DNA from: Azospirillum cavernae
Lineage (GTDB): Bacteria; Pseudomonadota; Alphaproteobacteria; Azospirillales; Azospirillaceae
Assembly (NCBI RefSeq): GCF_003590795.1
Contig: NZ_QYUL01000001.1
Coordinates: forward strand, 1,877,001-1,941,000
Reading direction: 5' to 3'
Length of the DNA stretch: 64,000 bases
Made by a program: the position numbers and the translations under genes. Positions 33,778 through 44,960 of the stretch are shown here, one piece after another; position 1 is the stretch's first letter, and every line of letters starts with the position of its first letter. The notes under the pieces were generated by a model. It saw nothing but the letters and a program-made list of their open reading frames with translations, ran no database searches and was not told the origin of the DNA.

Positions 33778-35619
33778 TCAGCTCTGGCCAGGGCGCACGT
33801 TCCAGTAATAGGAAGAATCATCGATACGAGCCACGTTGCCCTTCCCCGATTGGTTCTCGGTGGGGGAGCCAAGGGTCAGGATCAGGGTCTCACTCTCCAC
33901 TTTCAAGTAAAGGCCCTGGTCGTTTCCAGACAGCATGAACAACACTGCGCTCCAATTGTAGACTTTCGGCACAGGATCGCTTCCGTAGTCACCCGCAACA
34001 TCGGCGGGATTTACGAGTGTCCAATGGCTGTGTGTGACGTTCCCAGACTCTCCGAACACCAACTGCCCGTTGCTGCTCCCCAACAAAACCTGAGGTGAGC
34101 CGACTTGTGTGATGGTAACTTTATCGCCGTACTGAGGCGGATGGGAGAGGCCCGACAACTGGAAGCTTTGGTTGCTTCCAAATGCGCCAGAATTGATGGC
34201 TGGCGCTCCATTGTTGTTTTCCAAATAACCGCGTTTGGCCGGGCTATACAACGCCACTTGGTCGCCGGCGTCGATCAACACGGGGCCAAAGGCGTTTTGA
34301 TGGATGGAGGTTTGCAGCCGAATGGCCAGTTGGTTGCCGAACACGGTGTAACCGAATCCGGTGATCGGCGTGGAGGCGCCGCGAGAGGGGAGTGATGAAT
34401 ACTGACCCAGGGCCACACGCTGGACCTCTGCTTTTTTGACGGCCGCTACGTCCAGATTTAGGGTGTAGGTTTGGTCGGAATCGAGCGAAAGATCCGGCTT
34501 AACCTTGTTGTAGGTAATGACGGCGCCAAAGGCGTCGTTGTATTCAGCAGAGTGCTCCCAGCTTTGCGTGTGATCCACAACCAGCTTCACCCCGGTGATC
34601 ACCTCGCCGTGGCTCAGAACACAGCTGTCCATTGTATAATTTATAAACGCTCCCCCGTTTCCCAATCCGGTCGGCGCCAAGTTGAGGTTTTTTCCAAAAG
34701 GAACGTCACCCCACGACGAACTGGAGAGCTTGATGCTTCCGTCTTTTAGCATCATCCCAGAAGCAATCTCAGGTCCCCACTGGTTCTGACCCGAAACCGT
34801 TCCAAACTGGATCCCGACGGATACGCACCCGCTGATAACCTTGCTATCCTCGATGCTGACAAATTGGTTGTTAACATCGCTGACTTCGAGAACGCAGGCC
34901 GCCGACCAGTCTGGACCACCAGTCCCCACCCAGGTAAAGTCATCATTGCTAAGGTTTTGATTGACCAAATTTTGGCACTCTATCCCCTGCGCTATAATAT
35001 TGTCGCGCACAACACAGATATATTGCCCAAGCTGGTCGCTGTTAATAGCCCTTAAGCAGGCTATTCCCTTCATCTGAATATGTATTAATTTCAACCAGCA
35101 TTTGTATGAAATTTCAACATAAGAATCCACTTGGTTAGCCGCCCTCGTTGCGGCGCTCGCCCCCAAGCATTGATCAATAACCAACTGAAGCCACTTACTG
35201 TTGTTCTCGCCAAGTTTTCCAAGAATAGCCGAATTAATATCATCCAACATCATGGTACAATTTTGTAAAATATCAGCGCCAGCAGAGCCAGTTTCGGTGC
35301 TAAGATATTTTCCATCCATTTCATTGGATGTATTATTCCTCTTGAGCCAGGGTCCGACATGGTTGTAATACCAATTATCAATATTTGAATCCGCTTGATT
35401 TTCCTCCGCGTAGAGTTCGCTCATTTTTATAGACAAACCCAATTGTCTTATTTGATTTTCTATATCCTTTAAAGTGAATTCGATATTATCAAGCTGCTTC
35501 ACCAAAGTTTCATTGAATTCATCCGGCTCCACGATGTTAAAAATACCGGAGAGAAACGACCCGACTTCGGGCACCTGCCCCAGAGTTACACTGAGAAAGG
35601 CTTGCGTTTGTGAGTCCAT
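33778..35619 (-). CDS. putative secreted or pore-forming toxin-like protein, helical N-terminus and beta-trefoil-like C-terminus
   Basis: 613 residues from 35619, where AAGGA sits about nine bases upstream. Residues 1-230 are helical with an opening glycine-rich FLSVTLGQVPEVGSFLSGIF, reminiscent of delta-endotoxin-type helical bundles. Residues 230-390 are beta-rich. The C-terminus (about 420-613) has repeats like DQVALYSPAKRGYLENNNG and LLGSSNGQLVFGES that resemble fascin/ricin-type trefoil units. No signal peptide is present. Codon use is AT-shifted and the flanks are very AT-rich, so it was probably acquired. The toxin idea is an inference from architecture; no family was matched with certainty. 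Confidence 0.45.
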   Translation of the reverse strand: MDSQTQAFLSVTLGQVPEVGSFLSGIFNIVEPDEFNETLVKQLDNIEFTLKDIENQIRQLGLSIKMSELYAEENQADSNIDNWYYNHVGPWLKRNNTSNEMDGKYLSTETGSAGADILQNCTMMLDDINSAILGKLGENNSKWLQLVIDQCLGASAATRAANQVDSYVEISYKCWLKLIHIQMKGIACLRAINSDQLGQYICVVRDNIIAQGIECQNLVNQNLSNDDFTWVGTGGPDWSAACVLEVSDVNNQFVSIEDSKVISGCVSVGIQFGTVSGQNQWGPEIASGMMLKDGSIKLSSSSWGDVPFGKNLNLAPTGLGNGGAFINYTMDSCVLSHGEVITGVKLVVDHTQSWEHSAEYNDAFGAVITYNKVKPDLSLDSDQTYTLNLDVAAVKKAEVQRVALGQYSSLPSRGASTPITGFGYTVFGNQLAIRLQTSIHQNAFGPVLIDAGDQVALYSPAKRGYLENNNGAPAINSGAFGSNQSFQLSGLSHPPQYGDKVTITQVGSPQVLLGSSNGQLVFGESGNVTHSHWTLVNPADVAGDYGSDPVPKVYNWSAVLFMLSGNDQGLYLKVESETLILTLGSPTENQSGKGNVARIDDSSYYWNVRPGQS

Positions 35620-36262
35620 GGCCATTTTCCTTTGTTTCGTGAGTGCTTTTCGATATAAATTAACTTATCTGATGTCAAAATCCTCCAAAAGCCTGGAGGT
35701 TGCTCGCGCTGTAAATTTCACCAACAGAAATAATTTCTTATAATGTTGCAAAAATGCTATTAATAATTGGGAGATTTGGTGAACACTTTATAGTCATTGT
35801 TTTATTTCAATTTGCATCTCTAATATATTTGCAAAGCAAACAACATTATTCATAGATAAAATACCTTAGCAAGGCTAAATTTTTATTTTTCTTATAGGCG
35901 CCGCCTTATTTTATGACCTTTTATAAATCATTATCTCCATTAATATTGTTATCAATAGCCTTTTGACATATCACTTAAGATTATATCTTCTTGCCCCACC
36001 TTCCTCTTTTTTGAAAATCAATCTGGGATAGGGTTGTGGCAAATATTGGTTTTTACCCGCGTCAGGCCGTCCGCGACCTGTGCTCAAGCGGCGCAGCTTC
36101 ATCGTCAGCGGATTTCGACGATGGGAAAAGTTGCGGCATAGGCGGCGCCCTCAACGCCTGTGGCGTCGGACGATGGCGAGCGACCCCGCCAGCCACCGGA
36201 TGCGACGCCGGTTAAGCAACGCCATGGCGCCCGGCCCGGCGTGATGGCAAAGGACGCCAGCC
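35620..36262. other. AT-rich intergenic region at the island/core boundary
   Basis: The part from about 35640 to 36040 is strikingly AT-rich in an otherwise GC-rich window and holds no credible gene. It presumably carries the promoter of the toxin-like gene. From about 36050 composition returns to the genomic norm. No tRNA or attachment-site repeat was recognised. Confidence 0.6.
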
Positions 36263-39200
36263 CTATTCCGCCACTTCCGGGACCAGCGCCTGATTTTTCA
36301 GGAAAGTGACGAAATCGTCGTAGGGCATCGGGCGGCCCAGCAGATAACCCTGAATTTGCTCACAGCCCAGATTGGCCAGACAGGTGAACTGCTCCTCCGT
36401 CTCCACCCCTTCGGCGAGAGTCTGCATGCGCAGAGACCGGGCCATACCGATGATCGCCTCGGCGATGGCGCCGCTGTCGGGGTCGTCGCTCTTCAATTCG
36501 CAGACGAAGGAACGGTCGATCTTCAGCTTGTCGACGCGGAAGCGCTTGAGGTAGCTGAGGCTGGAGTAGCCGGTGCCGAAATCGTCGATGGCCAGCGGCA
36601 CCCCCATTTCGCGCAGTTGCGCGAAGGTTTCGGCGACCACGTCGGAATCATCCATCAGGACGCTTTCCGTCACCTCCAACTCCAGCGCCTCCGGCGGCAC
36701 GTTGTAGGCCGACAGCCAGCCCGCCACGCGATCCGCCAAACCCGGCCGACGCATCTGCACCGCCGACAGATTGACGGCGATCAGCAGATCCTGATGCTTC
36801 AGCAACTCCGACGCCCGGCGGCAGGCCTCGCCCAGCACCCAATCGCCCAAGGGCAGAATGAGGCCGGTGTCCTCGGCCACCGGGATGAACTGGCCGGGCA
36901 TAATCAGCGAGCCGTCGGGCTGGCGCCAGCGCACCAGCGCCTCCGCCCCGACCAGACGGCGGCTGCCGACGGCGAATTGCGGCTGGAAGAACAGCTCCAA
37001 CTCGTTGTTGGCCAGCGCCCGGCGCAGGTTGTTTTCCGTCCACATGCGGTCGGACGCCCGGCGATTCAGCTCCGGCGTGAAGAAATGATAGGTGGCCCGC
37101 CCGCCATCCTTGGCCGCGTACATCGCCATGTCGGCGTTTTTCAGCAGCGCGTCGATGGTCGAGCCGTCTTCGGGGTAGATGGCGACGCCGATGGACGGCG
37201 TGACCTGCAACTCATGCCCATCGATGACGAAGGGATCAGACAGGTTTTTCAGCACCTTGCGCGCCACGGTTCCCGCCGCGTCGGCGGTTTCCATGTCGCT
37301 GATGAGGATGACGAACTCATCCCCGCCCTGGCGGCTGACCGTGTCGCTGGCCCGCACCGTCGCCAGCAGACGGGAACCAACCTCGCGCAGCAGCTTGTCG
37401 CCGATCTGGTGGCCCAAACTGTCGTTGATCGTCTTGAAACGATCAAGATCGACGAACAGCAGCCCGACCTTGTTGCCGTGACGCCCCGCCGCCAGCATCG
37501 CCCGCTCCAGACGGTCGCGCAGCAGGAAGCGGTTGGGCAGGTCGGTCAGGAAATCATACTGGGCGAGATGGCGGATGCGCTCTTCCTGGGCGCGGGTTTC
37601 GGTGGTGTCGGTGAAGGCGGCGATGTAGTTGACGACCGCCCCCGCCTCGTTCACCACGGCCTTCAGGCTGAGCCATTCCGGGAACACCTCGCCATTCTTG
37701 CGGGTGTTCCAGAGTTCACCCGCCCAATGGCCGTTTTTGCGCAGTTGCGCCCACAAATCCTCGAAGAACTGCGCGTCCTGGCGATCCGACCGCAGGAATT
37801 TCGGATCCTGCCCCACCGCTTCCTCCCGGCTGTAGCCGGTGATGCGGGTGAAAGCGTCGTTGGCGGCGACGATCAGGTTTCGTTCGTTGGTGACGAACAT
37901 GCCCTCGGCGGCGTTGTCGAACACCTTGGCCGACAGGCGCAACTCCCACTCGGCGCGCTTGCGTTCGGAAATGTCGCGGGCAATGGCGGAGTAGTATGTT
38001 TCCCCCTCATAGGCGATGCGGCTGGCCGTGACCTCCAGATCCAGCGTGCGGCCATCGGGGGTGAGGTAGGTTGTTTCGTAATGGCTGGACGTGTCGTCCT
38101 GGTCGTCGGCGAAGCGCTTGAGCAGATCGGCCTGCCCCATCACCAGATCTTCCAGCGTCCCGCCCAGCGCTGTGCAGCCAAACGGGTTGATGTAGGCGAT
38201 GCGCAGTTGCGCGTCGGCCAAGACGACGATTTCCGACACATGATCGACAAAGAAATTCGCCAGATAGAGCTGACGGGCGCGTTCGCGCAGCATGGTGTCG
38301 CTGCGCCGCATGCTGCTCTGGTATTTGCGGACGATCCGCCGAATCCACCCCGTGACCAGCCAGGACACGCCGACCGATGCGGCCAGCGCCACGCCCAGCA
38401 CCGCCACCGTGGTCAACACCCGTTGATCGACCCCCCGACCGATTTCGGCCCGCCGGACCTCCATCTCATGCGCCACATCGTCGATGTAGAATCCGGCGAT
38501 CAACGACCAGCCCCAGACGCCCGGAGCCGAAACAAAGGCCATTTTCGGAGTCGGGCGCGCCGTGACCGGATGCACCCAATCATACCGCAGCTCGCCGCCG
38601 CCCTTGCGGGCGACCTCCAGGAACTGCAAGACCAGATCGCGTTCGACCTGCCAGGGCAAATCGCGGGCGTTCATCCCCTCCGACGTTGGCGAGGTCAGGG
38701 ACAGCAGGACTTTGCCGTCGTCGCGCAGCACCCCGACATAGCCGCTCTCGCCAAACCGGAAGGAGCGCAGACGGTCGAGCGATTCCTTTTGCAGCTTGGC
38801 TTCCACCGCCGCCAACGAATCGCTGGCGCCGATGATCCAATCATACGGCTCCAGTTTCCGGACAAAGGCGATCTTGTCCACCATCTGGTCCGGGGCGTCG
38901 GGCATGCCCCAGCGGTAGCGGGCGAATCCCCGCGTCTGCGGATCATGGGCGGCGCGCAGCAGCTCCTGCATCACCTTGCCCGCCTTCGGATCGGACGCGG
39001 CGATGGGCGACCACCCTTCACGGGCTGGCTCAATCGGCATCAGCACCGTCATGCCGACCGAATCATTGATGAAGTAATAGCCGCGCCCGTTGGAAAAACG
39101 CAGCGGGCGCAGGGTTTCCTTGATTGATTCCTTGATCGCCTCTTCGGGCAGAATGCCCTTTTGCCGCTCGTAGATGGATCGGGCGATGGCGTAAGCCTCG

Positions 39201-39505
39201 TCCACCTGGGAGCGAAGCTGCTCCTTCAGCAGAGGTTCGGTGCGCGAGCGCATGTAAGCCAGATAGGACCGGGCGTTCTCGACCTCCTGCTCCAACGCCT
39301 GCCGCTGTTCCTGGAGCGCGCGCGCCTCCGACTGGCGCAGGTCGGTTTCGAAATCCGCCCAATGCTGCCAAACGAAATAGAAGCCCAGGCCAAGGACAAG
39401 CACCGTCACCAGCGACAGCGACGCCAGGAATTGCAAGCGATAGAGTCGGGCCTCGTCGGAGGAGCGAGACGGCTCGCGCACCAACTCGGCGACAGGATCA
39501 GACAA
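36263..39505 (-). CDS. membrane sensor with Cache, PAS, GGDEF and EAL domains
   Basis: 1080 residues from a TTG at 39505 with a G-rich stretch upstream; the longer frame upstream lacks a credible start. A membrane helix (FLASLSLVTVLVLGLGFYFV) near residue 30 and a second near 365 bracket a periplasmic Cache-type sensor (NGRGYYFINDSVGMTVLMPI). Two PAS domains follow (about 400-645). The GGDEF domain has an intact RQGGDEF near 727, and the EAL domain an intact GAEALVRW near 858 with DDFGTGYSSL. It should synthesise and/or hydrolyse cyclic di-GMP in response to an extracellular ligand; which activity dominates cannot be told. Confidence 0.93.
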   Translation of the reverse strand: MSDPVAELVREPSRSSDEARLYRLQFLASLSLVTVLVLGLGFYFVWQHWADFETDLRQSEARALQEQRQALEQEVENARSYLAYMRSRTEPLLKEQLRSQVDEAYAIARSIYERQKGILPEEAIKESIKETLRPLRFSNGRGYYFINDSVGMTVLMPIEPAREGWSPIAASDPKAGKVMQELLRAAHDPQTRGFARYRWGMPDAPDQMVDKIAFVRKLEPYDWIIGASDSLAAVEAKLQKESLDRLRSFRFGESGYVGVLRDDGKVLLSLTSPTSEGMNARDLPWQVERDLVLQFLEVARKGGGELRYDWVHPVTARPTPKMAFVSAPGVWGWSLIAGFYIDDVAHEMEVRRAEIGRGVDQRVLTTVAVLGVALAASVGVSWLVTGWIRRIVRKYQSSMRRSDTMLRERARQLYLANFFVDHVSEIVVLADAQLRIAYINPFGCTALGGTLEDLVMGQADLLKRFADDQDDTSSHYETTYLTPDGRTLDLEVTASRIAYEGETYYSAIARDISERKRAEWELRLSAKVFDNAAEGMFVTNERNLIVAANDAFTRITGYSREEAVGQDPKFLRSDRQDAQFFEDLWAQLRKNGHWAGELWNTRKNGEVFPEWLSLKAVVNEAGAVVNYIAAFTDTTETRAQEERIRHLAQYDFLTDLPNRFLLRDRLERAMLAAGRHGNKVGLLFVDLDRFKTINDSLGHQIGDKLLREVGSRLLATVRASDTVSRQGGDEFVILISDMETADAAGTVARKVLKNLSDPFVIDGHELQVTPSIGVAIYPEDGSTIDALLKNADMAMYAAKDGGRATYHFFTPELNRRASDRMWTENNLRRALANNELELFFQPQFAVGSRRLVGAEALVRWRQPDGSLIMPGQFIPVAEDTGLILPLGDWVLGEACRRASELLKHQDLLIAVNLSAVQMRRPGLADRVAGWLSAYNVPPEALELEVTESVLMDDSDVVAETFAQLREMGVPLAIDDFGTGYSSLSYLKRFRVDKLKIDRSFVCELKSDDPDSGAIAEAIIGMARSLRMQTLAEGVETEEQFTCLANLGCEQIQGYLLGRPMPYDDFVTFLKNQALVPEVAE

Positions 39506-39958
39506 CGAACACCCCCCTGACAGGCGAAACGGCGGCTCGCCCCATCCCCGCGCGGCAATTCTTGCTGAATGCCCGCAAGACTGCAACCGCAAGCGCGTCG
39601 AAGCGATTGATGCGCGACTCTTTGACAGAAGTCCTCGCGAACGAGAGTTGCGCGCGCCGCACAACGCCACCAAATCGCACAACAACAACCTGTTTTTCTA
39701 TCGCGTCGCTTGCTGCAACCTAGGCGCACATTCCCTTAAGGTTGATAAGATTTCTCTGATTGCTGTTGTCTCTGATCGAACGTTCAAAAACCCGCCTGCA
39801 TGTTTGCGCCGCTCCTCAGACCTTCGCAAGGCTTTGCAACGGACGCCGTCGCGGCTATGGTCGCGCGCGCGTGGTGGAACGATCCTCACGCGGCGCGCAA
39901 GCCCCCTTTGAACCGCTCAACAGCCGTCGTTCAGGACCGCTTCCTTCGGAGAGTGCCG
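39506..39958. other. intergenic region upstream of purB
   Basis: 453 bp between divergent genes. No gene or RNA was recognised; it must contain promoters for purB and the GGDEF-EAL gene. Confidence 0.5.
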
Positions 39959-41254
<1,296 letters not shown>

Positions 41255-41264
41255 CTCTCTGACG

Positions 41265-41302
41265 TTGCGTGCGCCCGGCGATGAACCGCCGGGCGCACGC
41301 AA
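41265..41302. terminator. bidirectional hairpin terminator between purB and a converging gene
   Basis: TTGCGTGCGCCCGGCG and its exact complement CGCCGGGCGCACGCAA pair around ATGAAC, giving a 16-bp stem between two convergent genes. Confidence 0.8.
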
Positions 41303-41308
41303 AGGGTT

Positions 41309-41806
41309 TCACCCCTCGCCCAACCCGCGCGCCAGCGCGGCGACGGTGCCGTAGCCGACCTGATCGACGGGGTCGAGTTCGGCCATCTTCGCCAGGATCG
41401 CCAGCGCCTTGTCGCGGTTGTGACGGCGCAGTTCGATGAAGGCCAGCGCCTTCATGGTGAACAGGAAAAAGCGCGGCGCGCCCAACGCCGTCCAGTCGGC
41501 GGTCGTCGCCGTCAACTGGCCCCAATCCGCCGTGAAACCACCTTCGCGCGCCGCCGCGTCCAGGCCGATGCGCGCCACCCGCTCGGCGTCGGCCAAGCGC
41601 TTGCGGTTGAAATAGAATTTGTACAGGGCGTAATAGACCGGCAGCACGCGGGGGGCCGCCTTGTGCGCCTGCCACAAAATCGCCTCGCACTGGTCGGGAA
41701 GGTCGCGCGCCTGCACCGCCTCTTGCAGCAACAGGTCGATGTGCTCCGGCACGTCGCCGAACGCCATGCGTCCGTTCGACATGCGCAGTTCGATCGGTTG
41801 GTCCAT
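41309..41806 (-). CDS. TPR-like helical protein next to the nif cluster
   Basis: 165 residues from 41806, with AAGGGA upstream. Helical repeats include CEAILWQAHKAAPRVLPVYY, ALYKFYFNRKRLADAERVAR and FFLFTMKALAFIELRRHNRD, a TPR-like pattern. No signal peptide or catalytic motif is seen. It is divergent from the nif operon across a region with a NifA site, and proteins of this kind are often encoded next to nif genes in Rhodospirillales (from memory), so a role in nitrogenase maturation is plausible but unproven. Confidence 0.6.
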   Translation of the reverse strand: MDQPIELRMSNGRMAFGDVPEHIDLLLQEAVQARDLPDQCEAILWQAHKAAPRVLPVYYALYKFYFNRKRLADAERVARIGLDAAAREGGFTADWGQLTATTADWTALGAPRFFLFTMKALAFIELRRHNRDKALAILAKMAELDPVDQVGYGTVAALARGLGEG

Positions 41807-41922
41807 GCTTGTCCCTTCTGTTCTGTGATCTAACCATCCGATGCGCCGACGACGCCCCAGCATGGACCGGCGGCGGGCGCGACGAAAGACCACATTATTT
41901 TTGCGCGTCAAAAGGTCGCGGC

Positions 41923-41938
41923 TGTCGCAAATCCGACA
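41923..41938. promoter_or_regulatory. NifA upstream activator sequence
   Basis: An exact TGT-N10-ACA match (TGTCGCAAATCCGACA), 90 bases upstream of the -24 element. The site is palindromic and could serve both divergent genes. Confidence 0.8.
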
Positions 41939-42027
41939 CGCCCAAAACCCGACAAAGCCGTACGTATCACCAACATTGTCGGACTTGCGCCAGCCTGACA
42001 ATTGTTGAAATTCAATGATTTATAAGT

Positions 42028-42043
42028 TGGCCCGCCTCTTGCT
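42028..42043 (+). promoter_or_regulatory. sigma-54 promoter of the nif operon
   Basis: TGGCCCGCCTCTTGCT matches the -24/-12 consensus (TGGCAC-N5-TTGC) with correct GG-to-GC spacing, 57 bases before the IscA-like start codon. Confidence 0.85.
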
Positions 42044-42099
42044 TTACTCAAACCCAGATTGGCCGGCATCCCCGGCGGCGCGTTTTGAGGAGGCGGGAC

Positions 42100-42501
42100 A
42101 TGGTGACTCTGACCGATGCGGCGGTGTCTTCCCTGGAACGGGTCTTGGCGAAATCGGGCGGCGCCGCCGCCGGTTTGCGCATCGCGGTGACGGACGGCGG
42201 TTGCGCCGGGATGAAATACCAGATGGGGCTGGAAGCCGGGGCGGGCGACGACGACGCCGTGTTCCGTTTCGGCCCGGTGACGATCTTCGTTGACGCCAAC
42301 AGCCAGCCCTTTCTGAGCGGCGTGGTCGTCGATTTCGTCGAGGGGATCGAGGGTGCCGGGTTCAAGTTCGACAACCCGAACGCGACCAGCAGTTGCGGTT
42401 GCGGCAAATCCTTTTCGGCGGGCGGGGCGGGCGGCTCCTGCTCCTCAAGCGGTCCATCCGGCGGCCCGTCCTCGGGCTGCGGCTCGTCCTCCACGCACTG
42501 A
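42100..42501 (+). CDS. IscA/HesB-like iron-sulfur carrier with Cys-rich tail
   Basis: 133 residues from 42100 (AGGAGG seven bases upstream). Residues 1-105 are the A-type carrier fold: [35 protein letters not shown] and [20 protein letters not shown], with conserved Cys in GGCAGM and CGCG near the end. The final ~28 residues are an unusual Gly/Ser-rich tail with two extra cysteines ([20 protein letters not shown]). First gene of the nif operon, 41 bp before nifU; likely delivers Fe-S clusters to nitrogenase. Confidence 0.9.
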   Translation: MVTLTDAAVSSLERVLAKSGGAAAGLRIAVTDGGCAGMKYQMGLEAGAGDDDAVFRFGPVTIFVDANSQPFLSGVVVDFVEGIEGAGFKFDNPNATSSCGCGKSFSAGGAGGSCSSSGPSGGPSSGCGSSSTH

Positions 42502-42542
42502 ACGCTCCTCACGGCGCGCACCCACGGAAAGGCAGCAGCGAC

Positions 42543-43466
42543 ATGTGGAACTACACCGACAAGGTCAAGGAACATTTCTTCAACCCGAAGAATTCCGGCG
42601 TGCTGGAAACCGCCAACGCGGTGGGCGAGGTCGGCTCGATCACCTGCGGCGACGCGCTGCGCCTGATGCTGAAGGTCGATCCCGACACACAGATCATCCA
42701 GGACGCGAAGTTCCAGACCTTCGGCTGCGGCTCGGCCATCGCCTCAAGCTCGGCGCTGACGGAAATGATCATCGGCAAGACGGTGGACGAGGCGTTGGTC
42801 CTGACCAACCGCGACATCGCCGACTATCTGGGCGGCCTGCCGCCGGAAAAGATGCACTGCTCCGTCATGGGGGCCGAGGCGCTGCGCGCCGCCATCGCCA
42901 ACTACAAGGGCGAGGAATGGGTCGACGACCATGAGGAAGGCGAGCTGGTCTGCAAATGCTTTGGCGTCGACGCCGCGATGATCGAACGCGCGGTGACGGT
43001 CAACGGCCTGACCTCGCTGGAGGAAGTGACCCACTACACCAAGGCCGGCGGCTCCTGCCAGACCTGCCACGAGAAGATCGAAGAGGTTCTCGAAGCGGTC
43101 ATGGCCAAGACCGGCGCGCTGAAGCCCGCGACCAAGCATTCGCCCAAGGGCGTGGTCGGGCTGGACGCGATCCAGCCGCTGGCCGCCAAGGCCGAACCCG
43201 CCGCCGCGCCCAAGCTGACCAACGTCCAGCGCATGCAGGCGATCCTCAGCGCCATCGAGGAGATGCGCCCGCAAATCCAGCGCGACGGCGGCGACGTCGA
43301 ACTGGTCGATATCGACGGCAAGGACATTTATGTCCGGCTGACCGGGGCCTGTTCGGGCTGTTCGCAGTCGGCGGGAACCATGATGGGCGTGCAGATGAAG
43401 CTGGTCGAAAAGCTCGGCGAGTTCGTCCGCGTCAAGCCCGCCTCTCTGATGCCAGCGGGAGCGTGA
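42543..43466 (+). CDS. nifU: nitrogen fixation Fe-S scaffold NifU
   Basis: 307 residues with the three NifU parts. The N-terminal IscU-like scaffold (to about 125) has cysteines in [21 protein letters not shown] and MHCSVMG. The central [2Fe-2S] region has CKCFGV and [13 protein letters not shown]. The C-terminal Nfu domain has [13 protein letters not shown]. Assembles clusters from sulfur delivered by NifS for nitrogenase. It lies four bases before nifS. Confidence 0.97.
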   Translation: MWNYTDKVKEHFFNPKNSGVLETANAVGEVGSITCGDALRLMLKVDPDTQIIQDAKFQTFGCGSAIASSSALTEMIIGKTVDEALVLTNRDIADYLGGLPPEKMHCSVMGAEALRAAIANYKGEEWVDDHEEGELVCKCFGVDAAMIERAVTVNGLTSLEEVTHYTKAGGSCQTCHEKIEEVLEAVMAKTGALKPATKHSPKGVVGLDAIQPLAAKAEPAAAPKLTNVQRMQAILSAIEEMRPQIQRDGGDVELVDIDGKDIYVRLTGACSGCSQSAGTMMGVQMKLVEKLGEFVRVKPASLMPAGA

Positions 43467-43470
43467 CGCC

Positions 43471-44685
43471 ATGACCATCCCCAACAGCGGAATCTACCTC
43501 GACAACAACGCGACGACCCGCGTCGATCCCGAGGTTCTGGCGGAAATGCTGCCGCTCTTCACCGAGCATTTCGGCAACCCGTCCTCCATGCACGGCTTCG
43601 GCGCGGCGGTGGGCGGCAAGATCGAATGGGCGCGCAAGCAGGTTCAGGCGCTGCTCGGCGCGGCGCATGACAGCGAGATCGTCTTCACCTCCGGCGGGAC
43701 GGAAAGCGACAACACCGCCATCCTGTCGATCATCGAGGCCTATCCGAAAAAGCGCGAGATCGTCACCAGCGTGGTCGAACACCCCGCCGTGCTGGCGCTC
43801 TGCGACTATCTGGAAAAGAAGCGCGACTACAAAATCCACCGCATCGGCGTGGACGGCAAAGGCAATCTGGACATGGACGCCTACAAGGCGGCCCTGTCCG
43901 ATCAGGTCGCCATCGTCTCCATCATGTGGGCGAACAACGAAACCGGCACGATCTTCCCGATCGAGGAGCTGGCCCAACTGGCCAAGGCGGTCGGCGCGGT
44001 GTTCCACACCGACGCGGTGCAGGCGGTCGGCAAGATCCCGATGAAGCTCGCCGACAGCGCCGTGGACATGCTGTCGCTGTCCGGCCACAAGCTGCACGCG
44101 CCCAAGGGCATCGGCGCGCTCTACGTCAAGCGCGGCCTGCGCTTCCGCCCGATGCTGCGCGGCGGCCATCAGGAGCGCTCGCGCCGCGCCGGGACCGAAA
44201 ACGCCCCGGCCATCGTCGGCTTGGGCGCCGCCGCCCATCTGGCCCTGACCCACATGGCGGAGGAAAACACGCGGGTGAAGGCCCAGCGCGACCGGCTGGA
44301 ACAGGCGATTTTGGCCGCCGTCCCCGCCTGCTTCGTCACCGGCAACCCGGACAACCGCCTGCCCAACACCTGCAACGTCGCCTTTGAATACATCGAGGGC
44401 GAGGCCATCCTGCTCCTGCTGAACGAACAGGGCATCGCCGCGTCCTCGGGATCGGCCTGCACGTCCGGTTCGCTGGAGCCGAGCCATGTGATGCGGGCGA
44501 TGGGGGTTCCCTACACCGCCGCGCACGGGGCGACCCGCTTCTCCCTGTCACGCGACACCACCGACGCCGAAATCGACCATGTCATCAAGGTGGTCCCCGG
44601 CATCATCGCCAAGCTGCGCAGCCTGTCGCCCTATTGGGAACAGGGCGCGGCCAAGCCCAAGGAGTTCGCGCCGGTCTATTCGTGA
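43471..44685 (+). CDS. nifS: nitrogenase cysteine desulfurase NifS
   Basis: 404 residues, class V aminotransferase fold. YLDNNATTRVDPEVL opens the protein; the PLP lysine is in SLSGHKLHAPKG; the catalytic Cys loop is SSGSACTSGSLEPSHVM. Releases sulfur from cysteine as persulfide and passes it to NifU. Typical length for NifS. Confidence 0.97.
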   Translation: MTIPNSGIYLDNNATTRVDPEVLAEMLPLFTEHFGNPSSMHGFGAAVGGKIEWARKQVQALLGAAHDSEIVFTSGGTESDNTAILSIIEAYPKKREIVTSVVEHPAVLALCDYLEKKRDYKIHRIGVDGKGNLDMDAYKAALSDQVAIVSIMWANNETGTIFPIEELAQLAKAVGAVFHTDAVQAVGKIPMKLADSAVDMLSLSGHKLHAPKGIGALYVKRGLRFRPMLRGGHQERSRRAGTENAPAIVGLGAAAHLALTHMAEENTRVKAQRDRLEQAILAAVPACFVTGNPDNRLPNTCNVAFEYIEGEAILLLLNEQGIAASSGSACTSGSLEPSHVMRAMGVPYTAAHGATRFSLSRDTTDAEIDHVIKVVPGIIAKLRSLSPYWEQGAAKPKEFAPVYS

Positions 44686-44814
44686 ACATCCGGTTCTGAA
44701 CACAGGGATCGCAGTCCGGGTCGGGGATCCGCCCCGACACCCCGCCCGACGACACCCCGTCGGGTCGGGTTCCCGGCCCGGTCTGCGACACGAAAGGCGT
44801 TTAGCCACGTCCCC

Positions 44815-44935
44815 TCAAGCCATCGCCCCCTCCCCATCCCTCCCCCGCTGACGCGGGAGAGGGGGCCGGAGCTTTGCAAAGGGCGGCGGCAGTCCCCTCT
44901 CCCGCGAAGCGGGGGAGGGTTAGGGAGGGGGCCAT
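44815..44935. repeat. intergenic palindromic repeat between nifS and nifV
   Basis: CCCTCCCCC and GCGGGAGAGGGGG blocks on one side are mirrored by CCCCTCTCCCGC and GGGGGAGGGTTAGG on the other, forming a large inverted repeat around CGGAGCTTTGC. It resembles common GC-rich genomic REP-like elements and could stabilise the nifUS mRNA end. Confidence 0.65.
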
Positions 44936-44960
44936 CCGCCCAACACAGGGAAGCTCCGCC

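Noticed and set aside
35640-36040. Phage attachment site or tRNA at the AT-rich boundary
   Set aside because: No tRNA cloverleaf and no direct repeat matching another part of the window could be seen.
36356-39127. 923-residue plus-strand reading frame opposite the GGDEF-EAL gene
   Set aside because: It is antisense to a protein with intact GGDEF and EAL motifs and shows no recognisable domain.
44815-44935. Second nif promoter or attenuator before nifV
   Set aside because: No TGG...TTGC element or TGT-N10-ACA site was found; the inverted repeat looks like a common GC-rich genomic repeat.
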